A DNA stretch of 64,000 nucleotides from Pseudomonadota bacterium (GTDB lineage Bacteria; Pseudomonadota; Gammaproteobacteria; Xanthomonadales; Rhodanobacteraceae), in NCBI GenBank assembly GCA_018240465.1, contig JAFEFS010000086.1, forward strand, positions 1 through 64,000, given 5' to 3'. Positions 9,773 to 17,189 of the stretch are shown piece by piece. How positions within the stretch are numbered: the stretch's first letter is position 1; every line of letters starts with the position of its first letter. The notes beneath the pieces are model-generated. The model did not search any database, had not been told where the DNA came from, and was given only the letters and a program-made list of their open reading frames with translations. A program made the translations under genes and the position numbers.

Positions 9773-9804
9773 CAAAGGCCGGAAGCTCGCGCTTCCGGCC
9801 TTTG
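9773..9804. terminator. Bidirectional hairpin terminator
   Basis: A perfect 14-bp stem (CAAAGGCCGGAAGC / GCTTCCGGCCTTTG) with a TCGC loop lies between the convergent MHS transporter and the GlsB-like gene. The short A and T runs at the stem base could serve termination in both directions. Confidence 0.75.
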
Positions 9805-9830
9805 TGCTTGCAGCAAAGCCGCGCCGCCGA

Positions 9831-10079
9831 CTACGCCCGTTTCACCAGGCGGATGACCAGCAGCAGGATGATTGCGCCGATCGCCGAGGTGATGATCTGG
9901 CCGATGATGCCGCCACCGATCGAGAAGTTCAGCACGTGTGCGCACAGCCATCCGGCGATCAGGCCGCCGACGATGCCGACGATGATGTCACCGATCAAAC
10001 CGAATCCGCCCCCTTTCACGACGACGCCGGCCAACCAGCCGGCGATGCCGCCCACGATCAGATAAATGATGAACTCCAT
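9831..10079 (-). CDS. GlsB/YeaQ/YmgE-family stress-response membrane protein
   Basis: The 82-residue hydrophobic protein is almost all TM helix and glycine-rich (IVGGIAGWLAGVVVKGGGFG, then IVGIVGGLIAGWL), which is the signature of the small transglycosylase-associated/GlsB family. The length is typical for the family. Members are often induced in stationary phase or osmotic stress in enteric bacteria; nothing in this sequence shows regulation. It faces the MHS gene across a strong hairpin. Confidence 0.88.
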   Translation of the reverse strand: MEFIIYLIVGGIAGWLAGVVVKGGGFGLIGDIIVGIVGGLIAGWLCAHVLNFSIGGGIIGQIITSAIGAIILLLVIRLVKRA

Positions 10080-10161
10080 ACCGTGCTCCCGGATAGCGGT
10101 CGGTCGACCGCAGCACCATTGTGCGCCTCAAGCCGGGGTTGTCAAAACGCAGCGCAATAAT

Positions 10162-10464
10162 TCACGTCGTGCGTTCCGGATCCGCAACGGCATCCGCATC
10201 CGGCGCGATCGCGGATGAACGCGATGCGGCGGTCGCCGACCTGGCGAGGTTCGCCTTCGCGCGCATCGCGCGGATTTCCGGATCGACGATCAGCGCGACC
10301 TCCGGCTGTGCGGTCAGCGCGATTCGCGCCGCGGCAAGCGCGAGGCCGAAACCGAGCAGCCCGGCGCAGCCGAGGATCAGGCCGACGCCCATGAGGCTCG
10401 GTGAGGAGGTCGTGAAGGCGACGGCAAATCCGGCTATGGCGACGATGAGCAAGATCCAGCGCAT
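10162..10464 (-). CDS. Small membrane protein of unknown function
   Basis: The reading frame is open further upstream, but an AGGAGG ribosome-binding site lies just before the ATG at 10464, giving a 100-residue protein. It has two TM helices (about residues 3-19 and 24-48, the second rich in glycine and leucine) followed by a polar, alanine- and aspartate-rich cytoplasmic tail of about 50 residues. I do not recognise a family. It lies upstream of the GlsB-like gene on the same strand, 83 bases away, and is divergent from the DUF4126 gene. Confidence 0.6.
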   Translation of the reverse strand: MRWILLIVAIAGFAVAFTTSSPSLMGVGLILGCAGLLGFGLALAAARIALTAQPEVALIVDPEIRAMRAKANLARSATAASRSSAIAPDADAVADPERTT

Positions 10465-10641
10465 GGGCGTTCCCTCCTGCCGCAAAGGTTGCCACAAGAT
10501 GCGGCCCGTGGCGAAGGCGAGGCGGTGCAGCGGCGGCATTTGCGCGACCAGTGGCGACCGGGCCATCGATCATGGCTGGTTCATCGATTCGCACTAGAAT
10601 GACGCGGTCGGTGTCGTGTCCTGCAAGCGAGGGGGGGGATC

Positions 10642-11265
10642 ATGGAACATCTGCAACAGCTTGCGCTCGCCAGCGGCCTGGCCTGGGCCAGTGGCATTCG
10701 TCTGTACGCGGCGATCTTCATCGTCGGCCTGATGGCCCGGCTCGGCTACGTGCATCTGCCGGCCGACCTGGCCCTTCTCGAGCACAACTGGGTGCTCGGC
10801 GCCTCGGGCGTCATGCTTGTCGCCGAATTCCTCGCCGACAAGGTGCCCGGTTTCGATTCGATCTGGGACAGCGTGCATACCTTTATCCGCATCCCCATCG
10901 GCGCGATGCTGGCCTGGGGCGCCATGGGCGATCAAGGCCCGGCCATGCAGATGGCCGCCGGAATCCTCGGCGGCGCCATTGCCGGCGGAACCCATCTGGC
11001 CAAGGCAGGCGCGCGCGCGGCGATCAACACCTCGCCCGAGCCGTTCAGCAACTGGACCGCGAGCGCGAGCGAAGACGGCGTGCTGCTCGGCGGCCTCTGG
11101 CTCGTGTTTGCGCATCCGGCCGCGTTTCTCGTCCTGCTCATGCTGTTTCTGGTGCTGGCAATCTGGATGCTGCCGAAATTGTTCCGCTACCTCGCGCGCA
11201 TCTGGCGTGGATTGGGCGGCGGCGGCGGCACGCCTGCGCCCGCGCCGAGACTGCCATCGCCCTGA
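10642..11265 (+). CDS. DUF4126-type integral membrane protein
   Basis: The 207-residue protein begins MEHLQQLALASGLAWASGIR and has about five hydrophobic segments. The early SGIRLYAAIFIVGLMARLGY stretch, the LADKVPGFDSIWD loop and the RIPIGAMLAWGAMGD helix are typical of DUF4126. No biochemical role is known for the family. The C-terminus is a short glycine/proline tail. A GAGGGGGGG run just before the ATG is the ribosome-binding site, and a T-tract hairpin follows the stop. Confidence 0.78.
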   Translation: MEHLQQLALASGLAWASGIRLYAAIFIVGLMARLGYVHLPADLALLEHNWVLGASGVMLVAEFLADKVPGFDSIWDSVHTFIRIPIGAMLAWGAMGDQGPAMQMAAGILGGAIAGGTHLAKAGARAAINTSPEPFSNWTASASEDGVLLGGLWLVFAHPAAFLVLLMLFLVLAIWMLPKLFRYLARIWRGLGGGGGTPAPAPRLPSP

Positions 11266-11268
11266 GCG

Positions 11269-11288
11269 AAAACGCCGGCGTTTTTTTT
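11269..11288 (+). terminator. Rho-independent terminator
   Basis: AAAACG-CCGG-CGTTTT followed by a run of eight T residues, four bases after the DUF4126 stop codon. Confidence 0.7.
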
Positions 11289-11376
11289 CCGCAACCCATG
11301 CTTTCGGCACATGGCGAGTGCCCCGCGCTTGCTATGCTGTGCGATCGTTTCTCCTCGATGCCAGCAGGGTGCCGCC

Positions 11377-12885
11377 ATGTCGTTGGGTTTGCCGAAACTT
11401 CTCGTTGCTGCCGCGCTGGGCGCGGTTCTGCTCGCGCCACCGCTGCGCGCCGATGACGGTGCCCGGGACGCAGCCAAGGAAGCCGCCGCCAAGCCGGACG
11501 AAAGCAAGCTGCCGCCCTTCCCTGCCGACAGGACGGTGAAGCAGACAACGACGATCGGTGGCAAGACGATAAGCTACGACGCCACAGTCGGCTCGCTGCC
11601 CGTGCTCGACGACAAGGGCAAGATCATCGCCGATGTGATGTTTGTCGCCTACACCGTGCCCGGCAAGGCGCGACCGGTAACCTTCGCACTCAATGGCGGG
11701 CCAGGCGCATCCTCGGTGTACCTCAACCTCGGCGCGCTCGGACCCAAGCGCGTGCAGTTCGGCGCCGAGGGCAACTCGCCGTCCGATCCGGCGACGCCCA
11801 TCGACAACCCGGGCTCGTGGCTCGACTTCACCGACCTCGTCTTCATCGATCCGGTCGGCACCGGTTTCTCGCGCTCGCGCGTCGGCGAGGACGAGACGAA
11901 GAAAAAGTTCTACTCGACCCAGGCCGACATCGAATATCTCTCGCGCATCATCTATGACTGGCTGGTCAAGAACGATCGCCTGATGTCGCGCAAATATCTC
12001 GTCGGCGAAAGCTACGGCGGCTTCCGTGGGCCGCGCATCACGCACTACCTGCAGACACGCCTCGGCGTGGCGATGAACGGCAACGTGCTCGTCTCGCCCT
12101 ATCTCGATCCCGGTGCGCAGAACGACAACGGCGATCTCTCACCGCTGCCGTGGATGCTGACTCTGCCGAGCATCGCCGCGGCGAATCTCGAGCGCCAGGG
12201 CAAACTCAGCGAGGCGACCATGGCGCAGGTGATCGACTACACGCGTGGCGACTATGTCGTGGATCTGTTGAAAGGTCGCTCCGATCCGCAGGCGGGCGAA
12301 CGCATCGTCAAGCGCGTCACCGAGCTGTCCGGGCTCGATCCGGTGTTCGTGCGTCGCGCTGGCGGGCGCCTGGAGACGCAGGCGTTCCTGCGCGAGGTGT
12401 TTCGCAACGAAGGCAAGCTCGGCAGCCGCTACGATTCCAACGTCACCGAATGGGATCCGTTTCCGTTCTCGCCCGACCAGCGCACCAACGACCCGTTGCT
12501 GGATTCGATCATCGCGCCGACCACAACGGCGATGGTCGACTTCATCACGCGCACCGTCGGCTGGAAGTACATCGGACGCTACAGCGCGCTTTCCTACGAC
12601 GTGAACCGTCTCTGGGACCGCAAGGGCGAAGAGCGCGGTTCGGTGCAGGAGCTGCGTCAGTCGGTCGCCATCGATCCGAAGCTGCAGGTGCTGATCGTGC
12701 ACGGCTGGGGCGACCTGTCCTGCCCGTTCATGGCATCCAAACTCATCGTCGACCAGATGCCGTTGATGGGCGACCCGGCCCGCGTGCAAGTCAAGGAGTA
12801 TCCGGGCGGTCACATGTTCTACAGTCGCGGCGACAGCCAGCAGGCGCTGCGCCGCGACGTGATGGCGATGTACGAGAAGCATTGA
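11377..12885 (+). CDS. Secreted S10-family serine carboxypeptidase
   Basis: S10 enzymes remove C-terminal residues from peptides with a Ser-Asp-His triad. The 503-residue protein starts at the ATG at 11377 with a signal peptide (MSLGLPKLLVAAALGAVLLA). The family's GGPGASS oxyanion loop, the nucleophile elbow VGESYGGFRG, the aspartate region VHGWGDLSCPFMAS and the histidine region GGHMFYSRGD are all present, so the enzyme looks active. It stands alone between a terminator and the convergent GH2 gene, so a role in peptide scavenging in the periplasm or outside the cell is inferred from family only. Confidence 0.9.
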   Translation: MSLGLPKLLVAAALGAVLLAPPLRADDGARDAAKEAAAKPDESKLPPFPADRTVKQTTTIGGKTISYDATVGSLPVLDDKGKIIADVMFVAYTVPGKARPVTFALNGGPGASSVYLNLGALGPKRVQFGAEGNSPSDPATPIDNPGSWLDFTDLVFIDPVGTGFSRSRVGEDETKKKFYSTQADIEYLSRIIYDWLVKNDRLMSRKYLVGESYGGFRGPRITHYLQTRLGVAMNGNVLVSPYLDPGAQNDNGDLSPLPWMLTLPSIAAANLERQGKLSEATMAQVIDYTRGDYVVDLLKGRSDPQAGERIVKRVTELSGLDPVFVRRAGGRLETQAFLREVFRNEGKLGSRYDSNVTEWDPFPFSPDQRTNDPLLDSIIAPTTTAMVDFITRTVGWKYIGRYSALSYDVNRLWDRKGEERGSVQELRQSVAIDPKLQVLIVHGWGDLSCPFMASKLIVDQMPLMGDPARVQVKEYPGGHMFYSRGDSQQALRRDVMAMYEKH

Positions 12886-12911
12886 AACGTGCGCTGGTGC
12901 AGCGCCGGCGA

Positions 12912-15452
12912 CTAGGTGACGTGGGCTCGCCCGGTCGCCGCCTGCACGGGAATATCGAGTACCGCATTGCGCAGGCCGGCGGACGTGGCCTCGATGCGCA
13001 GCGTGCCGGTGCTGCGCCCGGTCGCGACAATGGCCATGCACAGGCCGTTGAACGCGCGCCGCGAAGCGGCCCTGTCCGGCTCGTGGCTCGCGGGGTCGCC
13101 GTTGCCGACGCCGAGCAGGCGGCCCGCGCCGCTCACCTTGAAGTCGACGACGTTGCCGGCCGTGGGCACGCTGCGGCCTTGCGCGTCGACGATTTCCACC
13201 GCGACGACGCACGTATCCTCGGCATCGGCGAGCAGGGCCGTGCGCTCGGTGCGCAGAACGATGCGCGCGGCTGCACCGCTCGTCTCGCGGCGTTCGCGCG
13301 CGACCTGCTTGCCGCCGCGATAGCCGCGCGCCTCGATGTTGCCGGAGGCGTACTTCACGCGCCATTCGACGTGGCCGTGGCGCGGCACCTGCAGGCGCCC
13401 CTGGCTTTTGCCGTTGACCAGCAGCTCGACTTCCTCGAGATTGCTGTGACACCACACCTCGACCATGCCGTTGGCCGCCTCAGGCAGCACGCTGTCCCAG
13501 TTCCAGTGCGGGAACAGGTGCAGCACTGGTTCGTGCGTCCACTGCGCGCGGTAGTACCAGTAGTTGTCTTTCGGAAATCCGCAGGAATCGAAGATGCCGA
13601 ACTGGGAGGCGACATTCGGCCAGTGGTTGTACGGCGTCGGTTCGCCGCGGTAGTCGAAACCGGTCCAGACGAAACCGCCGGCGATGTAGGCGCGCTCGGC
13701 GACGTACGACCACCATGATTCGGCGTTCGATCCCCACGATGGGTAGTCGAGGTCGTAGGCGCGCGCATACTCCTTGGCGTCGTCGGTCCGGTAATTGCCG
13801 CGCACCGCAACGGTGCTCGCGGTTTCACTGCCATAGACCGGAATGCGCGGGAAGCGTGCGTGGAAATCACCCATCTGGTTGGTGCGGTAGTTGAAGCCGA
13901 CGACGTCGACGACCTGGCCGACGCCGTGCTCCCAGCCATTGTCCATCGCGAACGTTGTGGGGCGGGTCGGATCGAGTCTGCGCACCCGACGCTGCATGCT
14001 GGCGACGATGCGTGCGCCGCGTTCGCTGACCATCTCCGGCTCTTCGTTGCCAAGTGACCACGCCACGATGCAAGGATGGTTGCGATCGCGCCGGATCATG
14101 CGTTCGAGCTCGTCCATCGCTTCGGCGCCGGAGGACATGCGTCGAGTTTCCGCGATGACGAGCATGCCGAGGCGGTCGCACAGGTCAAGCAGTGCGGGCG
14201 TCGCCGGATTGTGCGAGCTGCGCAAGGCGTTGCTGCCCATCGACTTCAGCCGTTCGATGCGCCATTCGTGCAGGCGGTCCGGAATTGCCGTGCCGACGCC
14301 GGCGTGGTCCTGATGGTTGCAGGTGCCGAGCAGCTTCAGCGCTGCGCCGTTGAGCAGGAAACCGCGCTCCGCGTCGAACGCGATCGAACGGATGCCGAAA
14401 CTGGTCTCGATGACATCGTGCAGCGCGTTGGCGCTGCGCACTTCGGCGACGAGGCGATACAAATGCGGTGTATCGGGTGACCACAGCGCGGGCGCGGCTA
14501 GGTTGACGTGTTGCTCGACGCAACGCGATTCGCCGGCGGGCACGTCGACACCGATGGGCGCGAGCCTGGCGGCGACCTTGCCGTCCGGCGCGTACACGGT
14601 CCACGCGACCGTGCAGGCAAGTGCATCGCTGCCGTCGTTGCGCACCGCGCTGTCGACGCGGCAGTCCGCGCCGCTGCCGCGCGGTTCGCAGCGCACGCTC
14701 GTGCCGGTCTGAGGCAAGTGCAGTGGGGAGTTCTTGCGCAGCCACAGGTGGCGATAGATGCCGGCGCCTTCGTAGAACCAGCCCTCGCCGAGGCTTGCGT
14801 CGACGCGCACCGCGATGACGTTGCTGCCGCCGTAGTCGAGCAGGTCGGTCAGATCGACCTCGAAGCCGATGTAGCCGCTCGCGTTGCGTCCGGCGACGTG
14901 GCCGTTGCAGAACACGATGCAGTCGCGGAACACGCCGTCGAACTCGAGCACGACGCGCTTGCCGAGGTCACCCGCGGGAATCTCCAGCATGCGCCGATAC
15001 CAGCCGATGCTCGTCTCGGGAAATTCACGGCCCAGCGGCCGGTAACCGTGCGCCGCAGCGGGATCGTCGCCCGTCTTGGGTGCACGCGGATTGGGCACGA
15101 ACGGCAGGGTGACGGCCCAGTCGTGGGGCAGGTCGATCGCCTCCCAGCCGGTGTCGTCGAAGCCCGGCATCGCAGCGTCGGCGGTGTCCTTGCCGGCCTT
15201 GGCGTAGGTGCGCTGGTACGTGCCGAAGTTGAAGTCTTTTGCCGGATCCTCGGCATGTCCGAGATGGAAGCGCCAGCCGAAATCGAACAACAGCCGCTCG
15301 CGCGTTGCCGGCGTCGGCACGGCGGACGTTGCGGTGCCGGCGCCGGCCGCCGCGGCGGTCGTGGCGCCGGTAGCGATCGATGCGGGCAGTGCCGTGCCCG
15401 CGCCCGCGGCGAACATCGCCTGCAGCAGTTCGCGTCGCGTGAGCTCAGTCAT
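12912..15452 (-). CDS. Tat-exported GH2 glycosidase, probable beta-galactosidase
   Basis: The 846-residue protein starts MTELTRRELLQAMFAAG, a twin-arginine signal. It then shows the GH2 order: sugar-binding jelly roll (FRDCIVFCNGHVAGRNASGY), immunoglobulin-like domain, TIM barrel, a DUF4982-type domain (EEVELLVNGKSQGR) and a C-terminal Ig-like domain. The acid/base glutamate is E470 in SLGNEEPE and the nucleophile is E543 in YGSETAST. The domain set matches secreted beta-galactosidases; beta-glucuronidase or mannosidase activity cannot be excluded. It lies next to the LysR gene and the galactose operon, with a shared operator-like sequence upstream. Its ATG has no Shine-Dalgarno and overlaps the stop of a 68-codon leader frame, suggesting coupled translation. 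Confidence 0.88.
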   Translation of the reverse strand: MTELTRRELLQAMFAAGAGTALPASIATGATTAAAAGAGTATSAVPTPATRERLLFDFGWRFHLGHAEDPAKDFNFGTYQRTYAKAGKDTADAAMPGFDDTGWEAIDLPHDWAVTLPFVPNPRAPKTGDDPAAAHGYRPLGREFPETSIGWYRRMLEIPAGDLGKRVVLEFDGVFRDCIVFCNGHVAGRNASGYIGFEVDLTDLLDYGGSNVIAVRVDASLGEGWFYEGAGIYRHLWLRKNSPLHLPQTGTSVRCEPRGSGADCRVDSAVRNDGSDALACTVAWTVYAPDGKVAARLAPIGVDVPAGESRCVEQHVNLAAPALWSPDTPHLYRLVAEVRSANALHDVIETSFGIRSIAFDAERGFLLNGAALKLLGTCNHQDHAGVGTAIPDRLHEWRIERLKSMGSNALRSSHNPATPALLDLCDRLGMLVIAETRRMSSGAEAMDELERMIRRDRNHPCIVAWSLGNEEPEMVSERGARIVASMQRRVRRLDPTRPTTFAMDNGWEHGVGQVVDVVGFNYRTNQMGDFHARFPRIPVYGSETASTVAVRGNYRTDDAKEYARAYDLDYPSWGSNAESWWSYVAERAYIAGGFVWTGFDYRGEPTPYNHWPNVASQFGIFDSCGFPKDNYWYYRAQWTHEPVLHLFPHWNWDSVLPEAANGMVEVWCHSNLEEVELLVNGKSQGRLQVPRHGHVEWRVKYASGNIEARGYRGGKQVARERRETSGAAARIVLRTERTALLADAEDTCVVAVEIVDAQGRSVPTAGNVVDFKVSGAGRLLGVGNGDPASHEPDRAASRRAFNGLCMAIVATGRSTGTLRIEATSAGLRNAVLDIPVQAATGRAHVT

Positions 15453-15651
15453 GCCGGGGAGTATAGGCGTGGTGCATGATGGCGATGGCCGCAAGCTGTT
15501 CGCTACCGCGATCGAAGTCGAAGAACGCCGCGTCTTCCCACGAGGAGCCGCAGCCCCCACGCGTTTCGCATCGGCCGACTTCAGCGTCCACGGGTAGGCG
15601 CGTACGGATGAACGCTGCGCACTGACGCGGACAGGAATGGTGCAACAACAT
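15445..15651 (-). CDS. Short leader ORF translationally linked to the GH2 gene
   Basis: A 68-codon frame begins with ATG at 15651 behind a very strong Shine-Dalgarno (GGGAGGAGAATC then ATG) and ends in a TGA at 15447-15445, within GH2 codons 2-3. The GH2 start itself lacks a ribosome-binding site. The peptide starts MLLHHSCPRQCAAFIRTR, has five cysteines, no TM helix and no recognised family. It may be a leader peptide whose translation opens the GH2 start, or a small gene of its own. It would lie in the 5' leader of the predicted GH2 transcript. Confidence 0.5.
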   Translation of the reverse strand: MLLHHSCPRQCAAFIRTRLPVDAEVGRCETRGGCGSSWEDAAFFDFDRGSEQLAAIAIMHHAYTPRHD

Positions 15652-15755
15652 GATTCTCCTCCCGATACGAACGACGGACGGTTGTTGCGACGTTGTCCCG
15701 GCGGAGCCTGCCGACCGTCGACAACGCCGTCGGCGGGGGTTCTTGGTGTGGCGCG

Positions 15756-15784
15756 AGAATAGAAATGCGTCGCCTGTCGTACAA
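15756..15784 (-). promoter_or_regulatory. Predicted promoter of the leader ORF / GH2 unit
   Basis: Read on the minus strand: -35 TTGTAC, 17-base spacer, -10 TATTCT. The -35 box begins inside the distal block of the operator-like element, as in the galactose operon promoter. Predicted by eye; transcription would start near 15749. Confidence 0.4.
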
Positions 15785-15823
15785 ATGAAGATTTCCGCTC
15801 GAGCTATACGAATGCGGAATAGG
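15782..15823 (-). promoter_or_regulatory. Bipartite operator-like element, copy 2 (GH2 side)
   Basis: On the minus strand: CCTATTCCG, a 19-base spacer, then GAAATCTTCATTTG. The LysR/SDR intergenic copy has CCTATTCCG, also a 19-base spacer, then GAAAATTTCATTTG. The blocks agree at 21 of 23 positions with identical spacing. This suggests one regulator, most likely the adjacent LysR protein, acts on both transcription units. Confidence 0.6.
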
Positions 15824-15923
15824 CTGGACTTTGCTTCTGCCTGCTTCCACCTCGCTGCGACTGCCGCGCTGAAGCCTCAGCTCAACCCGGACCACCCTCG
15901 TTTCGTTCCTGCGCCGGCACGCG

Positions 15924-16892
15924 CTACTCGGTGGGCTCGGGATACAACTCGCGCGCGACCTTTCTGAGTGCATCGAGCACGCGTTCGGCGGCGGGCGAGA
16001 GCCGCTGATGGCGCGCGCGGATAATGCCGAAATCATCCATGCGCACGCCCAGATCTATCGGCAGCACCACGAGTTGGCCCGAGGTCAGGTACGGCGCGAC
16101 CGAGCGTGCGGGCAGCGTGGTCAGGAAGTCGGCGTCGCCGAGCAGCGCAGTGATTACCGGCAGTGCGGACGTTTCGATCACGTTTTGCGGCCACGGCATG
16201 CCGTGATCGAGAAACACCGCACCCAGGCGCGCGCGCAACATGCTCGAGTCCGGCGGCATGATCCAGCCGAAGCCGGCGAGGTCCTCGTAGCGGATGCGCG
16301 ATCCCACCAGCGGATGTCCCGCACGCGCGATCACCGCGTGCGGTTCGTCCGCCAACGCCTCGAATTCGAGGTCGGCGCCGAGTTCGGGGTCCATGATGCG
16401 ACCGATGACGATGTCGAGGCGACCCTCGAGCAGTTTCGCGACCAGCGGCCGGCTGGCATCCATCTCGACCCGGATCAGGATGTCGGGCGCTGCCTGCTTG
16501 ACTGCCGCGATCGCCTTCGGCACCAGGTTGGTGCCCGGGTTGACCACGGTGCCGATCGCCGCCTGGCCCAGGCGGCCATGGCGCAGCATCCGGATCTCGT
16601 CGCGCGCGCGTTCGAGTTCGGAAAGCGCGGAACGCGCGCGCCGCGCCAGCGCGTCTGCATAAAGGGTGGGCTCGATGCCGCGCGCGTGGCGTTCGAACAA
16701 CGGCACGCCGAGCAGGTTCTCCATTTCGGCGAGCAACTTGGACGCGGCTGGCTGGGTCATGTTCGCGGCCGTGGCCGCGTGCATCACGGAACGGTGTTCG
16801 TAGAGCTGCGCGAACAGCTGCAAGTGCCGGGTTTTCAGCGGCATGATGGAAGCGCCGCCGGGATAGCGGGAGGGCGGGAGTTTCTTGGTCAT
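15924..16892 (-). CDS. LysR-family transcriptional regulator of the galactoside locus
   Basis: The 322-residue protein has an N-terminal winged helix-turn-helix (HLQLFAQLYEHRSVMHAATA, then NMTQPAASKLLAEMENLLGV) and a two-lobed substrate-binding domain from about residue 105. The start is the ATG at 16892; MPLKTRHLQLF, 16 codons later, is an alternative. It is divergent from the SDR-dgoA-dgoD operon and next to the GH2 gene. Its sequence style recalls LysR proteins such as GbpR that respond to galactose or arabinose, so a sugar or sugar-acid ligand is likely. Its own predicted promoter overlaps the operator-like region, which suggests autoregulation. Confidence 0.9.
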   Translation of the reverse strand: MTKKLPPSRYPGGASIMPLKTRHLQLFAQLYEHRSVMHAATAANMTQPAASKLLAEMENLLGVPLFERHARGIEPTLYADALARRARSALSELERARDEIRMLRHGRLGQAAIGTVVNPGTNLVPKAIAAVKQAAPDILIRVEMDASRPLVAKLLEGRLDIVIGRIMDPELGADLEFEALADEPHAVIARAGHPLVGSRIRYEDLAGFGWIMPPDSSMLRARLGAVFLDHGMPWPQNVIETSALPVITALLGDADFLTTLPARSVAPYLTSGQLVVLPIDLGVRMDDFGIIRARHQRLSPAAERVLDALRKVARELYPEPTE

Positions 16893-16901
16893 GGCGGCAC
16901 A

Positions 16902-16955
16902 CCTATTCCGGGACGGAATGGAAATTACCGAAAATTTCATTTGATGCGAATAGGT
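16902..16955. promoter_or_regulatory. LysR operator region with nested inverted repeats
   Basis: Three nested symmetries are visible: ACCTATTC (16901-16908) pairs with GAATAGGT (16948-16955); ATTCCG-GGA-CGGAAT (16905-16919) contains an exact T-N11-A LysR box; GAAATT (16921-16926) pairs with AATTTC (16933-16938). The segment 16902-16943 is the 42-base element also found upstream of the GH2 gene. The region ends at the predicted -35 of the galactose operon and covers the predicted -10 of lysR. Confidence 0.65.
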
Positions 16956-16970
16956 GGCGAGTCGAATAAT
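16941..16970 (+). promoter_or_regulatory. Predicted galactose operon promoter
   Basis: -35 TTGATG (16941-16946), 18-base spacer, -10 AATAAT (16965-16970, 5 of 6 to consensus). The -35 starts in the last bases of the operator-like element, where a LysR activator would contact polymerase. Transcription would start near 16977, leaving a leader of about 200 bases. Confidence 0.45.
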
Positions 16971-16975
16971 GCCAA
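16947..16975 (-). promoter_or_regulatory. Predicted lysR promoter
   Basis: On the minus strand: -35 TTGGCA (5 of 6), 17-base spacer, -10 TATTCG. It overlaps the galactose operon promoter back to back, and its -10 lies in the GAATAGGT operator arm. Confidence 0.35.
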
Positions 16976-17102
16976 CCGAGCCGGACCTGCGCCGAAACCG
17001 GCTGTGGCTGCGGATTCGTTCCGGGTGACAACAAGAACGGCAATCGTCGCCAGCCGGGCGCGTTTCGTCGTCGGCGCGGAAGCGCAGGAGGAGGGCAGGT
17101 TG

Positions 17103-17189
17103 GTGACAAACCCGTTCATGGCCGACGCGCATGCGTGCGCTGCGGATCGACCGGTGTGGACATGGTGCGCCCGGGGCGCACGCGCGTGA
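17103..17189 (+). CDS. Short leader ORF overlapping the SDR start
   Basis: A 28-codon frame begins with GTG at 17103, seven bases after the strong Shine-Dalgarno AGGAGGAGGG (17086-17095), and ends in a TGA that overlaps the GTG start of the SDR gene by the four bases GTGA. The peptide (MTNPFMADAHACAADRPV, then WTWCARGARA) matches no family known to me. Because the SDR start has only a weak ribosome-binding site, this frame probably delivers ribosomes to it. The arrangement mirrors the 68-codon leader of the GH2 gene. Confidence 0.45.
   Translation: MTNPFMADAHACAADRPVWTWCARGARA

Larger units (their letters stand above)
15652..15923. other. Upstream region of the GH2 unit
   Basis: These 272 bases between the leader ORF and the LysR stop hold the predicted GH2 promoter (15756-15784) and operator-like element (15782-15823). 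Overlapping open frames on both strands have no ribosome-binding site or recognisable product and were not called. Confidence 0.5.

Noticed and set aside
12150..13718. Very long antisense and alternate-frame open frames such as this 522-codon one
   Set aside because: High GC makes stop codons rare in all frames. These frames shadow the S10 and GH2 genes, which have clear motifs, and are arginine-rich without domains.
15581..16036. 151-codon minus-strand frame between the GH2 leader and LysR
   Set aside because: It overlaps the end of lysR and the predicted GH2 promoter and operator, has no good ribosome-binding site and resembles no family.
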